Shown here: positions 22,478-32,912 of the stretch, piece after piece | Layout of the letters: each line of letters starts with the position of its first letter | Numbering within the stretch: position 1 is the stretch's first letter | Assembly: GCA_043228905.1 (NCBI GenBank) | Contig: JBHGNT010000013.1 | Location: 18,166,001-18,230,000, forward strand | Source: Azolla caroliniana | Lineage: Eukaryota; Polypodiophyta | Length of the DNA: 64,000 nucleotides | Direction of reading: 5' to 3' | Notes under the pieces: generated by a model | What the model saw: the letters and a program-made list of their open reading frames with translations, nothing else | Told to the model about the DNA's origin: nothing | Database searches by the model: none | Translations under genes and position numbers: made by a program

Positions 22478-23162
22478 TGTTGGGATTTCGGTCCCTCCGG
22501 ATGGGATGTCCCCGGAGATAAATGACGGCAAGCCCGGTTGCGGTTACGGAACCGGATGATGAAGAGTACCCGGCATGAAGCCGGATGAAGTGTACCCGGA
22601 TGCGGATCCGGATGATGAAGAGTACCCGGATACGGATCCGGATGATGAAGACCCCGGTTACGGAACCGGATGCTGAAGACCCCGACTACGGAGCCGGATG
22701 ACGAATGTACCCGGAGAGAGATCCGGATGCGGGGACATATTTGTGAATATGTTTGCCAAGGGCCCTTGAGGCTATATTTGTAAATAGCCCGAAAGTCATA
22801 TGTGTATAAATATGACTTAGGGCAAATAGTTTTTGGGTTGTTGCTTAATTTTCATGCGAAGTAAGGGCAGCCGCGAGAGAGAGAGAGAGAGACGAAGAGG
22901 TCGTTGCCTCTGTGTATTGCCGCCGCCTGTGGCGAAGACAGTGAGCTCAAGGTTGTTGCCTTGTAGCTTCACCAGTGTACATCCCTGTTCATAGTGATAG
23001 TTGGAGTTTGAGGACTCCCGTGGTTTTTCCCGTATAGGGTTTTCCACGTTAATCCCTGTGTATCGCATCTTTCTCTGTATTTCCTATTTTCTGCTGCATT
23101 GATCCGCGATTACTCGGTTGTGGCCGAGTGGTGAAGGTGAATCCAAGCGTTGATTCTCGACA
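22478..23162 (+). repeat. Copia 2 3' LTR with preceding polypurine tract
   Basis: AAGGGGGAGTT at about 22467-22477 primes plus-strand DNA. The LTR matches 17680-18364 except one C/T difference at a CCGG site and one C/A difference. Its last bases abut GTCGG at 23163, where the copia 1 frame resumes. Confidence 0.95.
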
Positions 23163-23167
23163 GTCGG

Positions 23168-23937
23168 AAGCAAGACCGGTCGGATCGACCCTCCCGGCAA
23201 ACTGCAAGCTGTCCAGCAAGCAAAGTCCCAAGACAAAGGCTGAAAAGGAGGATATGATGAAAGTGCCGTATGCCTCAGCCGTCGGGAGCTTGATGTACGC
23301 CATGGTGTGTACGAGACCGGACATCGGATATGCAATCGGAGTGGTGAGCCGGTACATGAGCAATCCCGGCAAAGAGCATTGGAACGCGGCCAAGTGGATA
23401 CTCCGATACCTGAAGGGCACGGCAAACGTGTGCCTCCGATTCGGCTCCGGAAAGCCCGAACTCGACGGCTTTACCGATTCGGATATGTCGGCTGATGCAG
23501 ATACCAGCCGGTCCACATCAGGGTATGTGATGACGTATGCAGGGGGAGCTGTTTCATGGCAGTCGAGGCTGCAGAAGATGGTTGCGCTGTCAACCACGGA
23601 GGCGGAGTACATGGCGGCTGTTGAAGCCGGCAAGGAAATAATATGGATGAAGGACTTCATTAGAGAGCTCGGTATCCGACAGGAGGAGTACCGACTCTAC
23701 TGCGACAGTCAGAGTGCAATCCACCTTGCGAAGAACGCGGCCTATCACTCCCGGATGAAGCACATCCAGCGAAGATATCACTGGATCCGGGAAAGGATAG
23801 AAGACAAGGAGTTCGTGCTGACAAAGATCCACACGGACGAGAACGGGTCGGATATGCTGACCAAGGTCCTCACACCCGACAAGCTGGAAGCATGCCGGAA
23901 GAGGATCGGATTGGAGAGACATCCCATGCCGAAGTGA
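23168..23937 (+). pseudogene. Copia 1 gag-pol, 3' part (end of RT and RNase H)
   Basis: The frame resumes as EARPVGSTLPANCKL and runs through the RNase H (FTDSDMSADADTSRS, YCDSQSAIHLAKN) to the stop at 23935-23937. It is in phase with 14376-17679 once copia 2 and one GTCGG are ignored. An apparent start at 23128 lies in the copia 2 LTR and is not real. Confidence 0.94.
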
Positions 23938-23947
23938 AGGGGGAGTT

Positions 23948-24556
23948 TGTTGGGATTACGGTCCCTTCTCATGGGATGGTCGGATATCGGAGATGAATGC
24001 CGACAAGCCCGGTTTCGGTTTCGGATCCGGATGACGAAGACCCCGGTTTCGGTACCGGATGACGAATGTACCCGGAGAGCGATCCGGATGCAGGGACATA
24101 TCCGTGAATATGTTCGCTATGGGCCCCTGAGGCTACAGTTGTAAATAGCCCAAAGTCATATAAGTATAAATATGACTTAGGGCAAACAGTGTTGTTGTTG
24201 CTTATCATTTTTCTGTTTTTCCACTCAAGAGGAGTGAAGAGGGAGCAGCCGTGAGACAGAGTGAGAGATAGAGCGCGAGAGAGGAAGAGGACGACGCCTC
24301 TGTGTATTTCCGCCGCCTGTGGCGAGGACAGCGAGCTCAAGGTCGTCGCCTTGGAGCTCGTCATTGTATACTTCTCTTGTATAGTGTTGTTTGGAGTCTT
24401 GTACTCCCGTGGTTTTTCCCATCTAGGGTTTTCCACGTTAATCCCTGTGTACTCGTGTGTTTCTCTCTTTTGGTTTCTATTTTCTGCTGCATTGATCCGC
24501 GATTACTCGGTTGTGGCCGAAAGGAAGAAGGTGAATCGAAGCGTTGATTCCCAACA
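23948..24556 (+). repeat. Copia 1 3' LTR
   Basis: 609 bp, preceded by the tract AAGGGGGAGTT and followed by the target duplication ACTAG at 24557-24561. Confidence 0.95.
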
Positions 24557-24561
24557 ACTAG

Positions 24562-25423
24562 GATGTATGAATGCAAGAGGAACTTGAAAAAGAATGTTAA
24601 TTTGTTTCAGCAGGCATTGAAGGATAATGGAGTACTTGAAATGGAAGAGCAGATTGAAAGTGTTATGGAAGAAATTTCTTTTGCAAATACTTTAGAAGAG
24701 TTAGAAATGTATTTGAAAGAAGATGATGAGAGTGTTAGAAAGATACATGTAAACTCAATTGATATGTATTATGAGATTGATAGGTATAATTGTAAATATG
24801 AAGAAGTAGAAAGTTTATGTAATACAAAATACAAAACAATAGATAAAAAGGTCAAACCTGCTGCGGTACCATTACCTATTGGTAGTGAAGAGAAGATGGA
24901 GGCAGCAGCAACCGAGCCTATGCTTCGACCAATAGAGAAGATCGGACATCACTTCACTTTGGAGACAATAAATAACTTGAGAATCGGAGGGGGTGAATTT
25001 CTTCTGCAATCAGAGATCGCGACTTTCAAAGAAATGATCTTTAGGCATGGGAACACATTCACATTCAAAGCTGAGGAGATTGGTTGTGTAGATCCAAAGG
25101 TGGTGACGCCAATGGTAATATTTACTATCCCTCATATTCCTTGGAATTTTAAACCTATTGCAGTACCGAGAGCTCGATTACCTCATTTGTTGGGCCTGCT
25201 GAAGGATAAAGTCAAGATGAAGATTTTAGAGCCTTCAAATGCACCATACTCCAATAGATGGTTCACAGTTCCAAAGAAAGATGGTTCTCTAAGATTCATT
25301 CAAGATCGACAACCAGTCAACAAAGTCACAATTTGAAATGTAGGAATCAGATCAATCGTTGATGAGTTTGCGGAAGCGTTTGCTGGGAGAGCGATTTACT
25401 CTATGGGAGACATATTCAGGATA
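24562..25423 (+). pseudogene. Gypsy A reverse transcriptase, N-terminal part
   Basis: After copia 1 the gypsy A frame continues through a linker (FQQALKDNGVLEMEEQIESV) to the RT start, ILEPSNAPYSNRWFTVPKKD and RFIQDRQPVNKVTI, then a TGA at 25334-25336 and RNVGIRS-like text. A small deletion near 25415 shifts the frame just before the gypsy C insertion. The RT resumes at 30724 with the conserved YDQFQLAIDSRN. Confidence 0.8.
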
Positions 25424-25428
25424 CGACC

Positions 25429-25781
25429 TGTCAAGATTCGAACTCTTGACATGACCATGTTATAATCTAGTATTATGAGTTAACCAAGATATCTAGTACT
25501 AGTTATGTATGTAATTGGTCCTTATTATTTTGCTAGCATCATGTGCATAGTTGCTCCCTTGTAGTATTTACACTTGGCACATGCATGCATACCTACATGC
25601 TCTATTGTAGATTCACATGCGTGCAACAAGTATGCATGCCACGTAGTATAAATAGAGGAGTTCACCTTGAAGGAATTCAAGGTGAACAACACCAGTTATG
25701 GAGTCTTTCCTTTAATACTATCTTCTTTCTTGTCCATTTGGTTATCTTCTCGCTTGTCTCTTGAGTTTATGATCCGTGACA
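25429..25781 (+). repeat. Gypsy C 5' LTR
   Basis: 353 bp, starting TGTCAAGATTCGAAC and ending CCGTGACA. Most mismatches with the 3' copy are C/T or G/A at CG dinucleotides. Confidence 0.93.
25647..25690 (+). promoter_or_regulatory. Gypsy C core promoter, hairpin and putative self-primer
   Basis: TATAAATA starts at 25647. A perfect 11-bp inverted repeat follows: TTCACCTTGAA (25661-25671), loop GGAA... positions 25672-25675, TTCAAGGTGAA (25676-25686). At 25679, 32 bases from the first T of the TATA box, the plus strand reads AAGGTGAACAA, which is the exact complement of the site at 25784-25794. The transcription start is inferred from TATA spacing only. Confidence 0.65.
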
Positions 25782-25783
25782 GT

Positions 25784-25794
25784 TTGTTCACCTT
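25784..25794 (+). other. Putative self-priming primer binding site of gypsy C
   Basis: Two bases after the LTR the sequence is TTGTTCACCTT. It does not match the usual tRNA sites but is fully complementary, over 11 bases, to AAGGTGAACAA at 25679-25689 in the LTR. In Tf1 and sushi elements the first 11 bases of the mRNA act as primer in this way. Confidence 0.65.
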
Positions 25795-25831
25795 CCCATC
25801 CTCATAGCTCTCCCTCTCATAAGCCATAGCT

Positions 25832-26848
25832 ATGTCCGACTCAACTAGTGAGTTAGGCCAAATAATGGTAGCCTTACAACAACTACAACTTGAAAATGAA
25901 GCTCTTCGAAATTCTTTACAAGAACTTCAAGTCGGTACCTCCCTATCCTCACAACCCCCGAACCCTAGTCTCCCACAACAACCTAGCCTAGAGCCCGATC
26001 TTCTACCAACATCTAGCCTAGCTTCGTCACAGTTTCTTGAGCCTAAGGTTAGCCTCCCAGAAAAATTTGATGGAACGAGGTCGCGTTTCCGATGGTTCAT
26101 CAACCAAGTTCGACTTATCATTCGGCTACAACCTCAACGTTATGGAGATGGTCTTCGACAAGTCAGCCTTGTGGGCACCCTTCTCTCCGGTCCGGCCCAA
26201 GCTTGGTTTGCACCATTGGTAGAAACCTCATCACCTTTGTTGGAGGACTTTCCCGCCTTCCTTGTCGAGTTAGAGGCCACATTTGGAGAGACGGACCGAC
26301 GACGTACAACTCTTAACAAGATTTATGCACTCGAACAAGGTTCACGTGCAGCTTCGGTCTATGCTTCCGAATTTCGACAACTAGCATGCGACGTCAATTG
26401 GGATGATCAAGCTTTAGCTGATCACTTTCAGCGCGGTCTTCGAAGCAATGTCAAGAATCTTCTCTTAAACTTTCCGGAGCCCACCTCGTTATCCCAAGCG
26501 ATTTCACAAGCAGTCCATTGTGACAATCGTCTTTTCGAATTTTGCCAAGAAGAGCGTCGGACTTGGGTTCCACCTCATTCACTTCCACGCCACGCCCCGG
26601 TCATACAACCCCAAGCATCCTCACACTCGCCTACTTCGGCAGATGCTCCTGACCCCATGGAAATTGATCAAGCCCGATTTCGGCCATTGACTGATGCTGA
26701 ACGACAATTTCGGCGGGCTAATGGCTTGTGCATGTATTGCGGTGCCTCCGGTAATGTCGTTCGCCATTGTCCTAGGAGTACTCGCCCACAATTCCATCGA
26801 GCTAACGGACCCCAACATCCGGAAAACGACATCGTTCGGTTGCAGTAG
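25832..26848 (+). pseudogene. Gypsy C gag
   Basis: The 338-residue frame from ATG 25832 begins with a coiled-coil-like stretch (MVALQQLQLENEALRNSLQE), followed by a Ty3 gag core (LPEKFDGTRSRFRWFINQV, GPAQAWF) and a zinc knuckle CMYCGASGNVVRHC in which the usual histidine is Asn (CAT to AAT). The stop at 26846-26848 lies just before the protease frame, which is in another phase. Either a small indel broke a single gag-pol frame or translation shifted here. The altered knuckle suggests gag is defective. Confidence 0.8.
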
Positions 26849-26853
26849 GAGCC

Positions 26854-29800
26854 ATGCAACTGGACATCTCCCGTCGCCCACATTCTCTTGGTTCTATTGC
26901 CGGATCATCAGGCAATTTCACATTGAAGGTATGGCTTTCGTTTAACTCTAGTTCCATTCAGTCTGTTGCTTTACTTGATTCTGGGGCATCTTCTTGCTTC
27001 ATCGACATCGCATTTGCCCAAGCACATGGCGTACCTGTCGTTGGCCTCTCAAAACCCATTCCAGTTGAAGCCATCGACGGGTGCATCCTCTCGTCAAGTG
27101 CAATTACTCAAGTTACAATCCCATTAGGGCTTCGGGTGGGCTCACACCAAGAGGAGCTCACCTTTTACCTCATCGCATCTCCTCGACATCCGATCGTCTT
27201 AGGACTAACGTGGTTGGAGGTGCACAATCCAATAGTGGATTGGTGCAACCGCTCGATCACATTTAGCAAGCCAAGATGCTCGTGCAAAAGTATGAAGGTA
27301 AATTCAGTTTCTTATCCTTCGGAGACGGTCGACTCCGAATTGACTACCCCATCATCCATCTAGTATGGGTTTGTTTGTGGTGCCATTTCTAACACACTCC
27401 ATGTTATTCCCGAAAAATACCAACACTTCTCCGACGTATTTGAAAAATGTAATGCTGGTCGGTTGCCTGAACACCGGCTCTACAACTGTCTGATTGATCT
27501 TCAAGAAGGTGTGTGTCCACCCTTTGGTCCTCTATATGCGTTGTCTGCACCAGAGTTGAAGGCCCTTCGTGTGTATCTCGATGAGAACCTCGAGAAAGGC
27601 TTTATTCAACCTTCTAAGTCACCAGCCAGGGCCCCCATTTTATTTGTGAAGAAGGACGGCTCTCTACGCTTATGCGTCGACTACCGAGGTCTCAACAAAC
27701 TCACTGTGCGCAACCACTATCCGCTACCTCTGATCCCCGAACTCCTTGATCGGCTCCGAGTTGCACGTGTCTTCTCCAAAGTTGATCTGCGTGGAGCGTA
27801 CAATCTAGTACGCATCAAACCGGGGGATGAATGGAAAACCACATTTCGAACACGGTATGGGCATTTCGAATACAAGGTAATGCCTTTTGGTCTTAGTAAC
27901 GCTCCCGCAGTTTTTCAACATATGATGAACGATATTTTCCGGGAATATCTTGATCTTTTTGTTGTCATTTACCTCGATGATATTCTCATTTTCTTGCCAA
28001 ACATGGAGGAGCACACTTGCCAAGTCCGATTAGTTCTTGCCAAACTTCACGAGCATGGCCTTTATGCCAAAGGCGAGAAATGCGAGTTCGACCGTACCTC
28101 GATCGAATTTCTGGGCTACATCATCTCGCCCACTGGCATCACCATGGATATGAAGAAGGTCTCTGTCATTCAGGCGTGGGCGACTCCAAGGCGACTTAAA
28201 GATGTGCAATTCTTCCTCGGCTTCGCGAATTTTTACCGTCATTTCATCAAGGGGTTTTCCACCCTAGCACAACCTCTTATCGCTCTCACCCATAAAGGCA
28301 CTGCATTTTTATGGACCTCGGAGGCACAAAATGCGTTCGACTCACTCAAACACGCATTCATCACTGGCCCGGTGCTGCTACATGCCGACCCCACAAAACC
28401 CTTCCAAGTCGAAACCTATGCCTCTGACTTTGCCATTGGCGCCATCTTATCCCAAGCAGACGACAACAACCTAATGCACCCAATGGCTTACTATTCCCGA
28501 AAATTTACGGCATCCGAAAACAATTATCCCATTTACGACAAGGAGCTTGCTGCTATCATTGCTGTCTTTGAAGAATGGCGACCCTACTTGGCCGGCGCAC
28601 AACATCGTGTCCAGGTAGTGACTGATCATAAAAATTTAGTTTATTTTTCCACCACTCGTACTTTGAATCGAAGGCAGGCCCGTTGGTCGACATTTCTCGC
28701 CGACTACGATTTTGAGATCGTATTTCGACCTGGTGGCCAACATGGGAAGGCTGATGCCCTTTCTCGCCGAGCTGACCTTGCACTCCGCCCTGGGGATGTT
28801 GCTCATGCTCAACAATCTAGACGTTTGTTGAAACCCGACCAATTGCATTTGTTTGCCACTTGTATGTTGCAGGATGATTCTTTACTCCAACAAATCACTG
28901 ATGCATCCAAGACCGATGCGTTCGCCAACGAGATTCGAGATAGTCTGCAAAACCCCTCCAAGGCGACCAAAAGGAAGGATCTTGACACCTTCACCATACA
29001 AGAGGGTTTTTTGTTCCGAGATCATCTCTTATACGTCCCAGAGGGCCCATGTCGCACTCGGGTGTTGCGGGAATGCCACGATGAACCACTTGCAGGTCAT
29101 TTCGGGGTCGCGAAAACCCTCGAGCTAATCTCTCGGGGGTATTGGTGGCCACAACCATGGAAGCTGGTCAAAGAATACATAAAGAGTTGTGAGGTTTGTG
29201 CTCGCTCCAAAGCCATTCATCATCGGCCATACGGCTTACTACAGCCGCTTCCATGTCCTCGTCGTCCTTGGGCCTCTATCTCTATGGACTTGATAACTAA
29301 TCTACCCTTGGTCAATAGCTATGACTCGGTGTTGGTCGTTGTCGATCGGTTTACGAAGATGGCTCACTTCACTCCATGCTCCAAAACCATTTCCGGAGAA
29401 GGAATGGTGCAACTCCTACTCAACAATGTAGTACGCTTGCATGGACTCCCCGATGATGTCATCTCGGATCGCGGACCCCAGTTTGTCTCTCACTTCTAGC
29501 AGCGCCTGCTACAAACTTTAGGCATCTCTGTCAAGTTGTCCTCCGCTTATCACCCCCAAACTGACGGGCAAACGGAGCGTGTCAACCAAATCCTTGAGCA
29601 GTATCTTCGGTGCTCGGTTAGTTACCAACAAGATGATTGGGTCAACTTACTTTCGCTCGCGGAATTCGCCTACAATAATTCTCTCCATGCATCGACTGGT
29701 GTCACTCCCTTCTTTGCCAACTACGGTTTACATCCTCGCTTCAACATTTCCCTTCCTACCACTTCCGTGAACCCTTCGGCGGAGGATCGCGCCCGCATTT

Positions 29801-30402
29801 TGGAAGAAGTACATCATGATTTATCCTTGGAGCTTAGTCTTGCTAGTGAACGATACAAGAAGCAGGCTGATCGCCATCGATCTTCCACTCCACACTTTGT
29901 CATTGGAGACATGGTCTGGTTTTTACGTCGACACATCTCTACTACTCGTCCATGTGCGAAACTTGATTACAAGAAGTTGGGACCATTCCGTATCATCGAG
30001 TGCATCAATCCCGTCGCCTTCCGGCTCGCCCTTCCATCCCACTTCTGGATTCACGATGTTTTTCATGTCTCCCTCCTCGAACCCCATTATGCTTCACAAC
30101 TCCCAGGACGTCAAGCCCCACCACCACCACCACCTGTGCAATTAACGACAAGGGAGGAATACGAGGTCGACCAAATCCTTGACTCGCGTTGGCACCGTTG
30201 ACACTTGCAATACCTCGTCCTATGGAGGGGTTACCCCATGTCTGAGGCCACATGGGAACCATCGGCAAATTTACAAAATGCCCCAGAGGTCGTCCAAGAT
30301 TTTCATCACCGATATCCCCACAAACCAGCGGCCGATTTGGGAAGGCGGCGTAAGAGGGGGGATAATATCAAGATTCGAACTCTTGACACGACCCTGTTAT
30401 AA
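26854..30402 (+). pseudogene. Gypsy C pol with chromodomain, three in-frame stops
   Basis: One phase runs from ATG 26854 into the 3' LTR with only three stops: TAG 27361-27363, TAG 29497-29499 (SHF*QRLL, where Trp is expected) and TGA 30199-30201 (WHR*HLQYL, where Arg would fit). All three are one transition from a sense codon. In order: protease LLDSGASSCF, RT with IYLDDILIF (about 27970), RNase H, integrase zinc motif (ECHDEPLAGHFG...CEVCARSK), integrase core (SMDLITNLP, VISDRGPQF, QTDGQTERVNQ), and a chromodomain (EEYEVDQILDSRW...YLVLWRGY...ATWEP). The chromodomain keeps the aromatic residues that bind methylated histone in the HP1-like type. Confidence 0.92.
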
Positions 30403-30718
30403 TCTAGTATTATGAGTTAACCAAGATATCTAGTACTAGTTATGTATGTAATTGGTCCTTATTATTTTGCTAGCATCATGTGCATAGTTGCTCCCTTGTA
30501 GTATTTACACTTGGCACATGCATGCATACCTACGTGCTCTATTGTAGATTCACAAGCGTGCAACAAGTACGCATGCCATGTAGTATAAATAGAGGAGTTC
30601 ACCTTGAAGGAATTCAAGGTGAACAACACCAGTTATGGAGTCTTTCCTTTAATACTATCTTCTTTCTTGTCCATTTGGTTATCTTCTTGCTTGTCTCTTG
30701 AGTTTATGATCCGTGACA
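30366..30718 (+). repeat. Gypsy C 3' LTR
   Basis: 353 bp, preceded by a polypurine tract AAGAGGGGGGATAA and starting TATCAAG (TG changed to TA). The TATA box, hairpin and AAGGTGAACAA are unchanged from the 5' copy. Confidence 0.93.
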
Positions 30719-30723
30719 CGACC

Positions 30724-31928
30724 AATTTCAACTAGCAATTGATAGTCGCAATATCACAACAATGAAAACACCAATTGGGTTGGTTCGAATGTGCACTCTA
30801 CCTCAAGGTGCAACAAATTCAGTTGCTCATATGATGAATGCAATGAACAAGGTTCTACATGAGTACATCCCAAAGGTAAATATGCCATTTTTTGATGATA
30901 TTTCTATTAAGGGATGCTTAGAAAGAGAGAAAGATGAGACTATGGTTGGAAATGGTTGCAGAAAGTTTGTGATGGATCACATTAATGATTGTGAAAGTAT
31001 TTTAAATAAGCTTGAGCAGGTACATTTGACACTATCAAGAACAAAGTCTAGCTTTGGGCAAAACGAAGTTCTCATAGTTGGTCATATGTGTGGGTGGTAT
31101 GGGAGGAAGCCTTCACCAATCAAAATTAACGCAATACAAAATATGAAGGAAGTTTGTGACTCGGTAACAGAGGTGAGAAGATTTTTGGGTGCATGTGTGT
31201 TTTATCATATTTGGTTACCACACTTTGCACATGTCTCAGATCCTCTCTACCAACTTTTAAGAAAAGGGAAGAAGTTTATTTGGACTGATGAACATACACA
31301 AGTTGTTCAACAGCTGAAAGAAGCATTATTGAAAGCACCAGTTCTTTGTCAACTAGACTGCAAAGGTGAACGACCAATTATAGAAATAGTTGATACTAGC
31401 CCAATCGGGATCGGTTGGGTTATCAACCAAGAAGATGAAGACCAACATCGGTATGCGATCAGTTTTGGAGCAAAGATATTAAATGAAAGACAAAGAAACT
31501 ATGCACAAGTTAAACGAGAATTGTGGGGTTTGCTTATTGCATTAAAAACAGATAGAGATTACTTGATCGGAGCAAATGTAGTGGTTGAAACAGATTGTTT
31601 GCCACTCATCGGAATGGTAGCAAGTTGCATGACACCAGATATTGCAATGCTTCGGTGGATTGCATACATCAGAACCATGAACCCAGAATTGCGGCATATA
31701 AAGGGAAAAGACAACCCAGTTGCAGATATGCTGTCAAGGGCAAGGTTCATAAATGAAAAGGTGATGCAAACTGAAGATAAGAATTGGGAAACTAAAAGCC
31801 ATCGAGTTGCTCATCAAATATCTAGTAAGCCTCATGACGAGTTTAATGTAAGCATAATGTTCAAAGACTTGTGGAAACTTGTGAAATATGTCAAAGGTAT
31901 TCAACTATTCGATATCGAGATGAGCTAA
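30724..31928 (+). pseudogene. Gypsy A reverse transcriptase (C-terminal part) and RNase H
   Basis: The frame resumes with YDQFQLAIDSRNITTMKTPIG-type sequence and RMCTLPQGATNSVAHMM. The catalytic motif is PFFDDISIKG (30888-30899 encodes FFDD), not YxDD. The connection domain (RRFLGACVFYHIWLPHFAHV) and RNase H (VDTSPIGIGWVINQEDED, YAQVKRELWGLLIALK, GKDNPVADMLSRA) follow. The FFDD and GWV motifs point to an unusual Ty3 branch. The frame is open over 388 codons, which is long for such an old element. Confidence 0.88.
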
Positions 31929-32869
31929 ACCCAAAATATTCATCATCAATGCATAATAAGTGGATGGTTGATCTAGTGACAATGCCACTTGGGGAAGGTC
32001 AAATGCGATATTTAGTACTAGCAAGAGAAGACCTTACAAACCAAGTAGAAGGAAGACCACTACGACAAAAAACAACTAGAGCTATATGTAAACTTTTGTT
32101 AGAAGATGTAATATGTCGTTATGGGTGTGTTGGTAAAATAATTGCAGATAGAGGAGAATTGGACTCTGATGAACCTAGAGAATTCTTCAGGCCAATTGGG
32201 GTCAAATTATCGCTTACAACTGCATATAATCCAGAAGCCAATGGAAAGACTGAAAGAGGACATAACCCAATAGTTAAGGCGATCGTGAAAAGTTTTAAAG
32301 GTAAAATAAGAGATTGGCCACGCATGCTACCTTATGCACTATGGGCGGATCAAACAACTCATAGTTCGGTAACACGATACATGCCAACTGAATTGATACT
32401 TGGCCAAAAGCCCATCATGCCGGTAGAAGAATCAATTATGTCATGGATATCTATTCTATGGATAGAAGAGGTGAGCAGAGAAGAATTACTTGCTTTGTGA
32501 ATTCAACAATTAGAGCGTTGACCTGAAGATATAGAAATAGCAGCCCAACGATTGAAGGAGGCTCGACTGAAGAATAAAATTTGTTTTGATAAAACTCATA
32601 GAATTTGACCTAAGAAAATAGAAGAAGGAGATTGGGTGCTCGTGTATGATAACAGTTTAGATAATCAACATAGCACCATCCGCAAGTTCATTGAAAGATG
32701 GTTTGAGCCTTATATAGTAAGAAAAGTATATGATAACTTTACTTATAAGCTTAGTGAATTGGATGGGACACTAATCCTAAACGTGGTAGCTGGAAAGAGG
32801 AATAAATTATTTAAGAAAAGGTTTGAGCTTGAACCTCCTCCAATAGATCAACATGAAGATGAAAGATAG
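31929..32869 (+). pseudogene. Gypsy A integrase remnant
   Basis: A shifted frame (31871-32500) carries KWMVDLVTMPLGEG, LAREDLTNQVEGRPLR, RYGCVGKIIADRGELD and NPEANGKTERGH, which give the integrase Asp, Asp and Glu. After stops at 32498-32500 and near 32607 it continues as EEGDWVLVYDNSLDNQHSTI and AGKRNKLFKKRFE to the stop at 32867-32869. The zinc-binding N-terminal part seems largely missing or shifted. A polypurine tract (GAGGGGGGGGTGGA) precedes the LTR. Confidence 0.85.
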
Positions 32870-32912
32870 TGGCACATGTCGGAAGATGTGCAGGTGTAGA
32901 GGGGGGGGTGGA

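Larger units (their letters stand above)
17680..23162 (+). mobile_element. Copia 2: intact Ty1/copia element nested in copia 1
   Basis: LTRs of 685 bp (17680-18364, 22478-23162) differ at two positions by eye. The target duplication GTCGG lies at 17675-17679 and 23163-23167, inside the copia 1 reading frame. Primer site, full gag-pol, polypurine tract and both LTRs are present, so it is structurally complete at 5483 bp. It is the same family as copia 1, with nearly identical coding sequence but a longer, differently arranged U3. Confidence 0.97.
13737..24556 (+). mobile_element. Copia 1: young Ty1/copia element interrupted by copia 2
   Basis: Both LTRs are 609 bp (13737-14345, 23948-24556), start TGTTGGG, end CCCAACA, and by eye differ at two positions. 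The target duplication ACTAG is at 13732-13736 and 24557-24561, within gypsy A pol. A tRNA-iMet primer site follows the 5' LTR. The gag-pol frame (14376-17679 plus 23168-23937) is open throughout apart from copia 2, which entered at GTCGG. The intact part totals 5337 bp. Confidence 0.96.
25429..30718 (+). mobile_element. Gypsy C: sushi/Tf1-like chromodomain retrotransposon
   Basis: LTRs of 353 bp (25429-25781, 30366-30718) are flanked by CGACC (25424-25428, 30719-30723). The 3' copy starts TA instead of TG. The element encodes gag with a zinc knuckle, protease, RT, RNase H, integrase and a classical chromodomain. RT and integrase motifs (KDGSLRLCVDYRGLN, DLRGAYNLVRIK, DEWKTTFRTRYGHFEYK) resemble the Tf1/sushi branch. 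No tRNA primer site follows the 5' LTR; an LTR-complementary site is there instead. About eight LTR mismatches make it older than the copia pair. Confidence 0.93.

Noticed and set aside
23128-23167. A start codon at 23128 for a separate RNase H gene
   Set aside because: It lies in the copia 2 3' LTR; the frame from 23168 is the tail of the copia 1 gene.
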